A stretch of DNA of 64,000 nt from SAR86 cluster bacterium (GCA_029268615.1 JAQWNM010000005.1:1-64000), one strand, 5' to 3'; positions 1 through 8,683 are shown, numbered from the stretch's first letter. Notes: generated from the letters alone by a model not told the origin. A program made the numbers and translations.

Positions 1-282
1 ATCACTTTCAACTACTGCTTGGCAACTAAGCCTAGATTCCGCTTCTAAGCCCCAAGCCTTATCAAGCATATCTTCCTCTTCTTCGCTGGCAAAATCTAAC
101 GAATTAAAACCTTTCCTCACAATCACATGGCAAGTTGTGCAAGCACAAGATAATTCACAAGCATGTTCTATCTTTACGTCATTCTCTAAAAGGACTTCTG
201 CTACCGTTTGGCCTGGTTTTGCTTCAAGAACTGCTCCATCAGGACAAAGCTCCTTATGAGGCTTTACTTTGATTACAGTCAT
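1..282 (-). CDS. fdx: ISC-type [2Fe-2S] ferredoxin, 3' end cut by window edge
   Basis: Electron carrier of the ISC iron-sulfur cluster assembly pathway, cytoplasmic. Reading the minus strand from the ATG at 282 gives 94 codons that run off the window. The [2Fe-2S] ligands are C42, C48 and C51 (CELSCACTTC) plus C87; the additional C46 is also found in E. coli Fdx. It follows iscA after 11 bases, so it is the last visible gene of the iscRSUA-fdx operon. The chaperone genes hscB and hscA, which normally lie between iscA and fdx, are absent here. Only the last few residues are missing. Confidence 0.93.
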   Translation of the reverse strand, partial: MTVIKVKPHKELCPDGAVLEAKPGQTVAEVLLENDVKIEHACELSCACTTCHVIVRKGFNSLDFASEEEEDMLDKAWGLEAESRLSCQAVVESD

Positions 283-293
283 TTAGGATAGAG

Positions 294-656
294 TTATGTA
301 TCTACTTCGAAACTCTCACCGCAGCCACAAACTGCGCTTACATTAGGATTTAAGAATTTAAGACCTTCATTGGCTCCGTCAACTGAGAAATCAATCTTCG
401 TTCCTTTAAGAAACTTAAAAGAGTCTTTGTCTATGTAAACTGAAACACCTTCAAAGGTAAAAATAACATCTTCAGGACCTTTCTCATTCACATAATCCAA
501 TTCATATGTATAACCAGAACAGCCTGTAGCTTCAAGTACAGAAAACCTTACTCCTAAATAATCTTTATTAGCAAGACTGCTTGAGAAATGATCTACAGCT
601 GTATCAGTTAATGAAAAGCTGTTTGGATCAAAAGATACTGGCGAAGAACTACTCAT
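294..656 (-). CDS. iscA: Iron-sulfur cluster assembly protein IscA (A-type carrier)
   Basis: A-type carrier that delivers Fe-S clusters to target proteins. The 120 residues carry the three invariant cysteines, C46 (TGCSGY) and C110/C112 (CGCGESF), in the HesB/IscA spacing. The N-terminus is about 12 residues longer than E. coli IscA (107 aa) and rich in Ser. It lies between iscU (4-base gap) and fdx (11-base gap) on the same strand, so it is co-transcribed from the iscR promoter. Its position in the isc operon makes IscA more likely than the related ErpA or SufA. Confidence 0.93.
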   Translation of the reverse strand: MSSSSPVSFDPNSFSLTDTAVDHFSSSLANKDYLGVRFSVLEATGCSGYTYELDYVNEKGPEDVIFTFEGVSVYIDKDSFKFLKGTKIDFSVDGANEGLKFLNPNVSAVCGCGESFEVDT

Positions 657-660
657 TAAT

Positions 661-1065
661 TTATATCTTAGATTCGTAATCCTCTATTGCCTTATGAATG
701 CTGTCTTCTGCTAAAACTGAGCAATGAATCTTGATAGGTGGTAAATCTAAAGCATTAGCAATATCTTTATTTTTTATCTCTCTTGCTTCCTCAAGCGTCT
801 TTCCTACAAGCATGTCTACAAGCTCACTGGAGGATGCAATTGCTGAACCACATCCATAAGTTTTAAACTTTACATCCTTTATTACATTTGAGTTATTCAT
901 AGATTCACATTTTATTTGTAGTCTCATAACATCTCCACAAGCTGGAGCTCCAACCATGCCTGTACCTACATCTTTTTCTTTTGGATCCCATTTACCAACA
1001 CTAGATCCTTCTGGGTTAGACAGAGTTTTCTCAAATTTATCTACTACTTTTTTACTATAAGCCAT
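661..1065 (-). CDS. iscU: Fe-S cluster scaffold IscU
   Basis: Scaffold on which [2Fe-2S] clusters are built with sulfur from IscS. Ligands C43 (APACGD), C72 (YGCGSA) and C115 (IHCSVLAED) and the conserved D45 are all present in 134 residues, close to the family's usual length. The LPPIK segment just before C115 is the HscA-recognition motif (LPPVK in E. coli). Its retention argues that an HscA chaperone exists elsewhere in the genome, although hscBA is not in this operon. It lies 30 bases downstream of iscS, on the same strand. Confidence 0.96.
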   Translation of the reverse strand: MAYSKKVVDKFEKTLSNPEGSSVGKWDPKEKDVGTGMVGAPACGDVMRLQIKCESMNNSNVIKDVKFKTYGCGSAIASSSELVDMLVGKTLEEAREIKNKDIANALDLPPIKIHCSVLAEDSIHKAIEDYESKI

Positions 1066-1095
1066 AATTATTCCTATATTAATTATACATTATTT

Positions 1096-2310
1096 TCAGT
1101 GGGCCACCCATTCTACAGAATCTAGGTCTACCCCATCTTTATACATGTCCCATAAAGGAGATAGTTCTCTTAACTGAATAACCGCAGTCTTTACTAGATT
1201 TATGGTGTAATCTATTTCTTCATCTGTCGTAAACCTCCCAACGGCAAACCTTATTGAGCTATGGGCTAATTCATCTTTCATGCCCAATGCTCTAAGCACA
1301 TAAGATGGCTCTAAACTTGCAGAAGTGCAAGCGGAACCAGATGACACAGCAATATCTTTTAAAGCCATCATTAAGGACTCTCCTTCTATAAAGTTAAAAC
1401 TAACATTCATAAAACCACTTACTTTCTGATCTGTATCTCCATTCAAGTAAACTTCTTCAATATCTTGCAATTCTTTCCAAAAACGATCTCTCATTTCTTT
1501 TATTTTGATGTTTTCCTCTTTCATCTCCTTTTTTGCTATTTTGAAAGCTTCTCCCATGCCAACTATTTGATGAGTAGGAAGAGTTCCTGACCTCATACCT
1601 CTTTCATGTCCACCACCATGGATTTGGGCTTCAAGTCTAATTCTAGGTTTTCGACTTGCATAAAGCGCTCCAATTCCTTTAGGGCCATACGTCTTATGTG
1701 AAGAAAAGGACATCAAATCGACTTTGAGAGACTGTAAGTCTATGTCTACTTTTCCTGTACTTTGAGCTGCATCTACATGAAAGATTATTCCTTTTTCTCT
1801 AATGATCTCTCCAATTGATTTAATATCATTTATAACACCAATCTCATTATTTACATGCATTAGCGAAACTAATATTGTTTTATCAGTTATTGTTTTATTA
1901 ATTTGTTCTGGTGAGATAATTCCATTTGAATCTGGATCAAGGTAAGTTACTTCAAATCCTTCTCTTTCCAATTGACGACAAGTATCTAAGACAGCCTTGT
2001 GCTCTATCTTTGAAGTAATAATATGATTGCCCTTATCTTTATAAAACCTAGCTGCTCCCTTAATTGCTAGATTGTCTGATTCAGTCGCTCCTGAAGTCCA
2101 AACTATTTCTCGGGGATCACAATTTACTAGAGCTGCAATACTAGACCTAGCCTCTTCAACAGCTTCTTCAGCCTTCCAACCAAAAATATGGGATCTAGAA
2201 GCAGGATTGCCAAAGTTACCTTCTAACGAAAGACATTCTTGCATTTTATTTATAACCCTCGGATCTACTGGAGTAGTGGAAGCATAATCAAAATATATTG
2301 GTAATCTCAT
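1096..2310 (-). CDS. iscS: Cysteine desulfurase IscS
   Basis: PLP enzyme that converts cysteine to alanine and passes persulfide sulfur to IscU, TusA and other acceptors. At 404 residues it has the length of E. coli IscS, and the key residues have the same numbers: PLP lysine K206 ([10 protein letters not shown]) and the mobile-loop cysteine C328 ([13 protein letters not shown]). The HVDAAQ motif that contacts the PLP ring is at 178-183. It starts 4 bases after the iscR stop. The TusA-family gene at 12220 is a plausible second sulfur acceptor, by inference only. Confidence 0.97.
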   Translation of the reverse strand: MRLPIYFDYASTTPVDPRVINKMQECLSLEGNFGNPASRSHIFGWKAEEAVEEARSSIAALVNCDPREIVWTSGATESDNLAIKGAARFYKDKGNHIITSKIEHKAVLDTCRQLEREGFEVTYLDPDSNGIISPEQINKTITDKTILVSLMHVNNEIGVINDIKSIGEIIREKGIIFHVDAAQSTGKVDIDLQSLKVDLMSFSSHKTYGPKGIGALYASRKPRIRLEAQIHGGGHERGMRSGTLPTHQIVGMGEAFKIAKKEMKEENIKIKEMRDRFWKELQDIEEVYLNGDTDQKVSGFMNVSFNFIEGESLMMALKDIAVSSGSACTSASLEPSYVLRALGMKDELAHSSIRFAVGRFTTDEEIDYTINLVKTAVIQLRELSPLWDMYKDGVDLDSVEWVAH

Positions 2311-2314
2311 TTAC

Positions 2315-2776
2315 TTATCCTCTAGCTATTAATTTATTTAAATTAAATTGCCTATCTATAACAGACTTGGTATGTTGAGAAAGAAGAACATCAGTAATAG
2401 TCTTAGAATAAAGAAAATTTTCAACGTTCTTATTCAAGTCAGACCACAAGCCATGAGTGAGACACGACATACCCTGGTTACAATTACCAGATCCTTTACA
2501 ACTAGTAGCATCCATTTTATTTTCTAAATTCGAAACTATCTGACCTATTGAAATTTTATTAGGATTTTTAGCAAGTCTAAAACCACCTTTAGGGCCTCTA
2601 GCTGCTTCTAAAATACCTGATATCCTTAAAATTCTAAAGATTTGTTCTAAATATGGTAGGGGGATATTCTGACGAACTGAAATCTCAGATATAGACGTAA
2701 ATGAATTTCTTGGCTGATGTGCGGCCATATCTAAAATGGCCGTAACAGCGTATTTACCTTTTGTAGTTAAGTACAT
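2315..2776 (-). CDS. iscR: Rrf2-family Fe-S regulator IscR
   Basis: [2Fe-2S]-sensing transcription factor that represses its own operon when clusters are abundant. The N-terminal winged helix begins MYLTTKGKYAVTA, as in other IscR proteins, and the cluster ligands C93, C99 and C105 with H108 (H107 in E. coli) follow in a CX5CX5C pattern. It is 153 residues long, slightly shorter than the 162 of E. coli. It is the first gene of the isc operon. The promoter upstream carries an IscR type-1-like site, consistent with autorepression. Confidence 0.95.
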   Translation of the reverse strand: MYLTTKGKYAVTAILDMAAHQPRNSFTSISEISVRQNIPLPYLEQIFRILRISGILEAARGPKGGFRLAKNPNKISIGQIVSNLENKMDATSCKGSGNCNQGMSCLTHGLWSDLNKNVENFLYSKTITDVLLSQHTKSVIDRQFNLNKLIARG

Positions 2777-2802
2777 TAAGTTTTTTAATTATTATGAATG
2801 CG

Positions 2803-2830
2803 ATTATATATTCCTGACTAAACTTATCAA
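2803..2830 (-). promoter_or_regulatory. Predicted sigma-70 promoter of the isc operon
   Basis: On the minus strand a -35 box TTGATA (2825-2830) and a perfect -10 box TATAAT (2803-2808) are separated by 16 bases, with the -10 about 27 bases from the iscR start codon. The match is strong for an AT-rich genome. The IscR-like site at 2810-2834 overlaps the spacer and -35 box. Confidence 0.7.
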
Positions 2831-2834
2831 CAAT
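2810..2834. promoter_or_regulatory. IscR type-1-like operator over the isc promoter
   Basis: The 25 bases match the E. coli IscR type-1 consensus as I remember it (ATASYYGACTRWWWYAGTCRRSTAT) at about 20 positions. The left half-site CCTGACTA is well conserved and the right half-site TTATCAAC is weaker. It lies across the -35/-10 spacer of the iscR promoter, which is the right place for autorepression by cluster-loaded IscR. Confidence 0.6.
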
Positions 2835-2849
2835 TATTTGTACCTTTAA

Positions 2850-2864
2850 TGAGAATGAATCTCA
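2850..2864. promoter_or_regulatory. Candidate Fur box upstream of iscR
   Basis: TGAGAATGAATCTCA fits the 7-1-7 Fur motif (TGATAAT-N-ATTATCA) as a near-perfect inverted repeat with one mismatch between arms. It lies 20 bases upstream of the iscR -35 box, in the gap between iscR and the divergent oxidoreductase operon. Control of isc by iron is known in other bacteria; here it is inferred from the motif only. Confidence 0.5.
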
Positions 2865-2884
2865 TCCTATTTAATCTTCTACAG

Positions 2885-2962
2885 GGTACATGTACATGTA
2901 TATGTACCTGTATAATAATTGTACAATAATTACTTTTTTCATAAATAAAGGGTACATGTACC
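2885..2962. repeat. Cluster of GTAC-centred palindromes between iscR and the oxidoreductase operon
   Basis: Three palindromic elements lie within 80 bases. GGTACATGTACATGTA followed by TATGTACC (2885-2908) is a near palindrome. TTGTACAA (2919-2926) and GGTACATGTACC (2951-2962) are perfect ones. The two long copies share the flank GTACCTGTA. The repetition is typical of an operator array, most likely for the plus-strand operon starting at 3074. No regulator gene is adjacent. The rest of the 297-base gap is AT-rich with no gene visible. Confidence 0.55.
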
Positions 2963-3073
2963 TGTACAAAATTTAATCAGTTTATAATTTTAATTTTATA
3001 ATTTGGATTTATCAGGTTTTTTATGTACCATACACTTATTTAGAACTCTAGTTAAATATTTTTTATTTATAAT

Positions 3074-5077
3074 ATGGATACAAAATACCTTTTTAAAAGA
3101 CATAATACTTGGTGGGTTAAAGTTGCCGTTCCTAGAACTCTTAAATCAAAATTAGGTTATGACCTTAGAGAATCATTATCAACTCATGATATTAATCAAG
3201 CTCATTTACTAAGAGAGGAAGTTGTTTCAAGGCTTAAATCAAAAATAAAAGTCGCTAAAAATAATAATTTATCAAATGATAAGTTATCAGCAGATGTTCA
3301 AGAATACTTACCTGCTACTGACTTATCTGACCCTCAGTATTATCATAAAATTGTAGATTGTCAGTATGCCTGTCCTGCTCATACACCTGTTCCTGAATAT
3401 ATAAGACAAATAGCTCTAGGAAACTATACAGATGCTTATATGATTAATTGGGAATCTAATGTATTTCCAGGGATTCTAGGAAGGACTTGTGATAGACCAT
3501 GTGAACCAGCCTGCAGAAGAACAAGAACTCATGAAAAGCCGGTTGCAATATGTAGACTTAAGAGAGTTGCGGCTGATAATAGAGATGATATCTCAAATTT
3601 ACTCCCTAAGGCAGGAGAAAATAATGGTAAAAGAATAGCTTTAATAGGAGGAGGGCCAGCCTCACTTACTGTTGCAAGAGACCTAAGAATTTTAGGCTAT
3701 GAATGTGTTTTGTTTGAGAAAGATCCTCAAGCAGGCGGTTTAATGAGAACTAATATCCCTTCTTTTAGACTTCCAGAAAAGGTCTTAAACGAAGAAGTAG
3801 AACAAATCTTAGATATGGGAGTAAGTGTAAGATTTAATACTGAAATTAGCAGTATGAAGGCTCTATTAAATGAAGATTTTGATGCAATATTTGTTGGCAC
3901 TGGTGCCCCTAAAGGTAGAGATCTATCAATAGAGGGTAGAATTGAAGCTGATGCTAATGTTCATATTGGAATAGATTGGCTCACAAGTATAGCTTTTGAA
4001 CATACTAAATCTATTGGTAAGAAAGTTATTGTACTTGGAGGAGGTAATACAGCTATGGATTGTTGTAGATCTTCACTGAGACTAGGCGCAGAAAACGTTA
4101 CTGTTACAGTTAGAAGTCCATTTGAACAAATGAAAGCATCTGAATGGGAAAAAGAAGATGCCATGGGAGAAGGAATACCTATCTTAGATAATCATGTTCC
4201 AAAAAAATTCTTAGTTGAAAATTGTAAGTTAATTGGTATGGAATTTGAAAAAGTAAAAGCAGTATTTGATAGTAATGGTAAACGATCTCTTATTCCTACA
4301 GGTGAAGATCCAGTTATTATTGAGTGTGACGATGTTTTAATTGCTATAGGTCAAGATAATGCTTTTAATTGGATAGAAAGAGATATCGGAATAGAATTTG
4401 GAGAGTGGGATATGCCTAACGTAGATAAAACTACGTTTCAATCTTCACATGAAAAGATTTTTTTTGGAGGTGACGCAGCTTGGGGTCCAGAAAATATCAT
4501 TTGGGCTGCAGCACATGGACACCAAGCAGCTATATCTATAGATAAATTCTGTCGAGGTGAAGATCTTCAAGATAGACCAGAACCAGGAACAAGTTTAATT
4601 AGTCAGAAAATGGGTGTCCATGAATGGTCCTATCATAATGATATCTCACAAGCTGAAAGATTTATCGTTCCTCATGCAGATCCAGCTATTGCCTTAAAAG
4701 ACTTAAAAGTAGAAGTAGAATTAGGGTTTGATAAACAAATGGGTTTTGAAGAAACTCAAAGATGCTTAAATTGTGATGTCCAAACTGCTTTTTCTGAAAG
4801 CCTTTGTATAGAATGCGATGCTTGTGTAGACATTTGCCCAACTGACTGTATAAATTTTATTGCAAATGGAACTGAAGAAGATGTCAGAAAAAACCTAAGA
4901 GTACCAGCGGTTAATTTAGACCAAGATATTCTGGTTTCAAAGGAACTTCCTACTGCAAGAGTCATGATTAAAGACGAAGATGTTTGCCTGCATTGCGGAC
5001 TATGCGCAGAGCGATGTCCAACTGGAGCATGGGACATGCAAACATATCTTTATGAAGAAGCAAAAGCATACCAATGA
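3074..5077 (+). CDS. GltD-like FAD/NAD(P) oxidoreductase with 4Fe-4S domains and an integrase-type N-terminus
   Basis: Flavoprotein probably moving electrons between NAD(P)H and the 2-oxoacid oxidoreductase encoded just downstream. Residues about 1-60 resemble the N-terminal domain of phage-type tyrosine recombinases (YLFKRHNTWWVKVAVP, then SLSTHDINQAHLLREEV). Residues 90-150 are the Fe-S domain of glutamate synthase small-subunit relatives (CQYACPAHTPVPEYI, CDRPCEPACRR). FAD-binding GGGPAS is at 192-197 and NAD(P)-binding GGGNTAMD at 322-329. The C-terminus has two ferredoxin motifs, at C578/C581/C584/C588 and C638/C641/C644/C648. The frame is open from the ATG, and no ATG, GTG or TTG start exists between it and codon 123, so the N-terminal domain is translated as part of this protein. 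It overlaps the next gene by 4 bases. No clear ribosome-binding site is visible. Confidence 0.85.
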   Translation: MDTKYLFKRHNTWWVKVAVPRTLKSKLGYDLRESLSTHDINQAHLLREEVVSRLKSKIKVAKNNNLSNDKLSADVQEYLPATDLSDPQYYHKIVDCQYACPAHTPVPEYIRQIALGNYTDAYMINWESNVFPGILGRTCDRPCEPACRRTRTHEKPVAICRLKRVAADNRDDISNLLPKAGENNGKRIALIGGGPASLTVARDLRILGYECVLFEKDPQAGGLMRTNIPSFRLPEKVLNEEVEQILDMGVSVRFNTEISSMKALLNEDFDAIFVGTGAPKGRDLSIEGRIEADANVHIGIDWLTSIAFEHTKSIGKKVIVLGGGNTAMDCCRSSLRLGAENVTVTVRSPFEQMKASEWEKEDAMGEGIPILDNHVPKKFLVENCKLIGMEFEKVKAVFDSNGKRSLIPTGEDPVIIECDDVLIAIGQDNAFNWIERDIGIEFGEWDMPNVDKTTFQSSHEKIFFGGDAAWGPENIIWAAAHGHQAAISIDKFCRGEDLQDRPEPGTSLISQKMGVHEWSYHNDISQAERFIVPHADPAIALKDLKVEVELGFDKQMGFEETQRCLNCDVQTAFSESLCIECDACVDICPTDCINFIANGTEEDVRKNLRVPAVNLDQDILVSKELPTARVMIKDEDVCLHCGLCAERCPTGAWDMQTYLYEEAKAYQ

Positions 5078-6900
5078 GTGAAAGTAAAATAATAAATGAT
5101 TTTGTAATTAAGTTTGCAAATGTAAATGGCTCTGGCTCTGCCTCAGCAAATCAAATGTTTGCTAAAGGTGTTTTTAGAATGGGCATTCCAGTAAGTCCAA
5201 AAAATATCTTTCCCTCAAATATTCAAGGACTGCCTACTTGGTTTGAAGTAAGAGTTAATGAAAAAGGATATTTAGGTAGAAGAGATGGTGTTGATATCGC
5301 CGTTATCATGAATCCTCAATCTTACAATCAAGATATTAAAGAGTTAATTCCTGGGGGGTATCTAATTTATGATTCCTCTTGGGAAAGAAATTTTGATAGA
5401 ACTGATATAAATGTTATTGGCATACCAATAATTAAAATGTGCCAAGAAAAATTTACTAATATTAAACAAAGACAACTATTTAAAAATATTGTTTATGTTG
5501 GAGCCCTTGCAGCTCTTCTTGATATAGATATTGAGGTTTATAAAGGTCTAATTTCAGAGCAATTTCAAGGCAAAGAGAAACTAATAGAACCAAATATTAC
5601 CGCCCTAATGTTAGGGCATGATCACATCAAAGATTCCTTGATTTCTTGTAATATAAAAATAGAAAAGAGAAATAAGACAGATGATATGATTTTGATTAGT
5701 GGTAATGACGCAAGCGGCCTAGGATGTGTCTATGGTGGAGCTACCATCTGCAGCTGGTACCCGATTACTCCTTCTACATCTTTACCAGAAGCCTTTGCTA
5801 AGTATTCAGAACAATTCAGGAAAGACCCAATCTCAGGAAAGAATAATTATGCCTTCATTCAATCTGAAGATGAACTTGCTGCTATTGGCATGGTAATAGG
5901 CGCAAATTGGAATGGAGCAAGAGGCTTTACTGCAACAAGCGGTCCAGGAATTTCTTTAATGAGTGAATTCCTTGGTTTAGCCTATTTTGCAGAAATCCCT
6001 CTAGTTCTTTTTGATGTTCAACGAGGAGGTCCTTCTACCGGGATGCCAACAAGAACTCAACAATCAGATATTTTGTCTTGTGCTTATGCATCTCATGGTG
6101 ATACAAAACATGTCTTATTGATTCCATCAAACCCTAAAGAATGTTTTGAATTTTCTGCAACAGCCTTTGACTTGGCAGATCAACTTCAGACACCAATAAT
6201 AGTTCTGTCAGATCTAGACCTTGGTATGAATGATTGGTCTACTAAGCAGTTAGAGTGGAATGATTCAAAAAATTATAATAAAGGAAAAGTTTTATCAAAA
6301 GAAGATCTAGATGAATTAGAAGATTTTGGAAGATATCTTGATGTAGATGGCGACGGAATTCCCTATAGAACTTATCCTGGAACTCATCCAGATAAAGGAG
6401 CATTTTTTACTAGGGGCACTTCCCATGATGAGTATGCAAGATATACAGAAGATGGAAAAATAAACGCAGAAAATTTAAAAAGATTAGTTAAAAAATTCTC
6501 AACTGCCTCCCAGTTTGTTCCCGGACCTTTATTCAATCAAGAGGAAAATAATAGTAATCTTGGCGTAATTTACTTTGGAAGCACAGATGTCTCTATGCAA
6601 GAAGCGCTAGATACCTTACAAGACATGGATATTCAATTAGATGGAATGAGAATTAGAGCCTTTCCTTTTAATCTAGAAGTCTGGGAATTTATAGAAGACC
6701 ATGATTTAATTTTCTTGGTAGAACAAAACAGAGACGGCCAAATGAAAACCCTGATTATGGCAGAAGGCGGAATATCTGCAGAAAAATTAGTTTCTATACT
6801 TTGTTATGATGGGCAACCAATAACGGCTGACCTTATCTCAAGTAAAATAAGAGATTACTTGCTATCTAATTCAGAACAACTAGCTGTGTCTGGGAAATAA
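5074..6900 (+). CDS. 2-oxoacid:acceptor oxidoreductase, fused gamma-alpha subunit
   Basis: Subunit of a thiamine-dependent 2-oxoacid:ferredoxin-type oxidoreductase, which decarboxylates a 2-oxoacid to the acyl-CoA. Residues about 1-185 are the gamma domain (GSGSASANQMFAKG). The alpha pyrimidine-binding domain follows, with the WYPITPSTSLPEAF motif near residue 230 and EDELAAIGMVIGA. The gamma-alpha fusion and length (608 aa) fit KorA-like proteins. ATGA overlap with the flavoprotein gene and a 2-base gap to the beta subunit show a three-gene operon. Which 2-oxoacid is used (2-oxoglutarate, pyruvate or branched-chain) cannot be told from the sequence. Confidence 0.88.
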   Translation: MSESKIINDFVIKFANVNGSGSASANQMFAKGVFRMGIPVSPKNIFPSNIQGLPTWFEVRVNEKGYLGRRDGVDIAVIMNPQSYNQDIKELIPGGYLIYDSSWERNFDRTDINVIGIPIIKMCQEKFTNIKQRQLFKNIVYVGALAALLDIDIEVYKGLISEQFQGKEKLIEPNITALMLGHDHIKDSLISCNIKIEKRNKTDDMILISGNDASGLGCVYGGATICSWYPITPSTSLPEAFAKYSEQFRKDPISGKNNYAFIQSEDELAAIGMVIGANWNGARGFTATSGPGISLMSEFLGLAYFAEIPLVLFDVQRGGPSTGMPTRTQQSDILSCAYASHGDTKHVLLIPSNPKECFEFSATAFDLADQLQTPIIVLSDLDLGMNDWSTKQLEWNDSKNYNKGKVLSKEDLDELEDFGRYLDVDGDGIPYRTYPGTHPDKGAFFTRGTSHDEYARYTEDGKINAENLKRLVKKFSTASQFVPGPLFNQEENNSNLGVIYFGSTDVSMQEALDTLQDMDIQLDGMRIRAFPFNLEVWEFIEDHDLIFLVEQNRDGQMKTLIMAEGGISAEKLVSILCYDGQPITADLISSKIRDYLLSNSEQLAVSGK

Positions 6901-6902
6901 AA

Positions 6903-7958
6903 ATGACTTATATAGTTAAACCAATTAATCATCATCCTAATTTACCTGTAAATGACTTAGGTCTTACCAGGAGAGATTATGAGGGTGCTGTTTCTAGCCT
7001 TTGCGCGGGCTGCGGACACGACTCAATTAGTGCAGCCATTGTTGATGCTTGTTTTGAATTAAATATCCATGGTCATCAAGTGGCAAAACTTTCAGGCATA
7101 GGGTGCTCTTCTAAAGCTCCTAATTATTTTTTAAACAAAGCCCATGGATTTAATTCAGTACATGGAAGAATGCCCTCAGTCATGACTGGAGCTTGCCTAG
7201 CAAATCATGAACTTACATATCTAGGCGTCTCTGGAGATGGAGATTCTGCTTCCATAGGAATGGGGCAATTCGTACATGCAGCTAGAAGACAACTGAATGC
7301 AGTATATATAGTAGAAAATAATGGAACTTATGGCCTGACAAAAGGACAATTCTCAGCAACCAATGATTTGGAATCAAAAAGTAAATATGGAGATGACAAT
7401 CTATTTCCAGCCATTGACCTCCCTGTTATGGCGGTTCAGCTTGGTGCAAGCTTTGTCGCTAGGAGTTTCTCAGGAGATAAGGAACAACTAGTGCCCCTTC
7501 TTAAGGCAGCTATGCAACATAAAGGTTTTGCTTTCATAGATATAATCTCTCCTTGTGTTACATTCAATAATCATAATACGTCTACTAAAAGTTATGACTA
7601 TGTAAGGCAACACAACGAAGCCGTTAGTAAACCAGATTTTGTTCCCTTGGGAGAAGAAATCACAGTTCAGTATTCTGAAGGTCAATCTAAAGAGGTAAAA
7701 CTACATGATGGATCTTTACTTAACCTTGAAAAATTATCTATAAACTACGATCCGCAAGATAAGATCAATGCCCTTAATAAAATGCAAATTGCTCAAGAGG
7801 AAAATAAGATTTTAACCGGTTTACTTTATATTAACCCTAAGTCAAAAGACTTAAAAGAAATACTTGATATAACTGATAAACCTCTCAATGCTCTAAAAGA
7901 AGATGACTTGTGCCCTGGCAACGAAGCCTTACAAGAATTAAATAAAAAATTAAAATAA
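6903..7958 (+). CDS. 2-oxoacid:acceptor oxidoreductase beta subunit (TPP-binding)
   Basis: Catalytic thiamine diphosphate subunit partnering the gene upstream. The CAGCGHD motif (C34, C37) and GIGCSS (66-71) are typical of KorB/PorB beta subunits. The TPP signature runs from GDG (111-113) to NN (139-140), followed by GTYGLTKGQ. At 351 residues it is near the usual 280-350. It starts 2 bases after the alpha stop. It ends 2 bases before the purC stop on the other strand, with no terminator between them. Confidence 0.9.
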   Translation: MTYIVKPINHHPNLPVNDLGLTRRDYEGAVSSLCAGCGHDSISAAIVDACFELNIHGHQVAKLSGIGCSSKAPNYFLNKAHGFNSVHGRMPSVMTGACLANHELTYLGVSGDGDSASIGMGQFVHAARRQLNAVYIVENNGTYGLTKGQFSATNDLESKSKYGDDNLFPAIDLPVMAVQLGASFVARSFSGDKEQLVPLLKAAMQHKGFAFIDIISPCVTFNNHNTSTKSYDYVRQHNEAVSKPDFVPLGEEITVQYSEGQSKEVKLHDGSLLNLEKLSINYDPQDKINALNKMQIAQEENKILTGLLYINPKSKDLKEILDITDKPLNALKEDDLCPGNEALQELNKKLK

Positions 7959-7960
7959 AA

Positions 7961-8680
7961 CTAAGATATTTCTAAACCCAACCTCTTAGCAATAATTGCA
8001 TAAGATTCAACAACATCACCTAGATCTTGACGGAATCTATCTTTATCTAATTTCTCTCTAGTTTCTACATCCCAAACTCTGCAGCCATCTGGTGTAAATT
8101 CATCACCTAAAATAAGCTGATTATTATGCATTCCAAACTCTATTTTAAAATCTACAAGGAGCATGTCCCCTGTTAAGAAAAGTTTTTTAAGTACCTCATT
8201 TACTTCAAAAGTGATTCTCTTCATTTCTTCAATCTGATCTTGATTTGCCCAGTTAAAAATTAAAATATGGTGGTCATTAATAAGAGGATCACCAAGAGCA
8301 TCGTCTTTATAAAAGAACTCAAATAATGGAGTTTCTAGAGTTTCACCCTCATTAAGGCCTAATCTTTTACAAATACTACCTGCCGTTATATTACGAATAA
8401 CACATTCTACAGGCAACATATCAAGTTTTTTTACCAGACTATCTACATTTGATAAAGTTTTTAGAAAATGAGTATTTATAGATGCCCTTTCCAACTTCTC
8501 CATGACAAAAGCATTAAATAAATTATTTGTCTCTCCTTTGCCTTGTAAGCTTTCTATCTTCTTACCATCAAAGGCCGAAGTATCATCCCTAAAGTGCATG
8601 ATATATTCATCAGGGTCTTCTGTTGTATAAAGAGATTTTGCTTTACCTGAAGATATTAAGTTTTTTTCTATAAGATTCAT
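7961..8680 (-). CDS. purC: Phosphoribosylaminoimidazole-succinocarboxamide synthase (SAICAR synthase)
   Basis: Joins CAIR and aspartate with ATP in de novo purine synthesis. Family motifs are all present in 239 residues, matching the E. coli length of 237: GKGETNN near residue 47, VIRNITAGS, LVDFKIEFG, DEFTPDGCRVWD and KDRFRQDLG. It is third in the minus-strand run dapA-bamC-purC, the same order as in E. coli, with a 3-base gap from bamC. Confidence 0.97.
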   Translation of the reverse strand: MNLIEKNLISSGKAKSLYTTEDPDEYIMHFRDDTSAFDGKKIESLQGKGETNNLFNAFVMEKLERASINTHFLKTLSNVDSLVKKLDMLPVECVIRNITAGSICKRLGLNEGETLETPLFEFFYKDDALGDPLINDHHILIFNWANQDQIEEMKRITFEVNEVLKKLFLTGDMLLVDFKIEFGMHNNQLILGDEFTPDGCRVWDVETREKLDKDRFRQDLGDVVESYAIIAKRLGLEIS

Positions 8681-8683
8681 AAC

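Noticed and set aside
2072-2287. Open frame on the plus strand within iscS, and many similar frames opposite or inside other genes
   Set aside because: They overlap genes with clear family motifs, have no ribosome-binding site and show no recognisable protein pattern.
3074-5077. Two separate genes: an integrase remnant followed by a GltD-like gene
   Set aside because: The reading frame is continuous, and no ATG, GTG or TTG start lies between codon 1 and codon 123, which is already inside the Fe-S domain. A fusion is the simpler reading.
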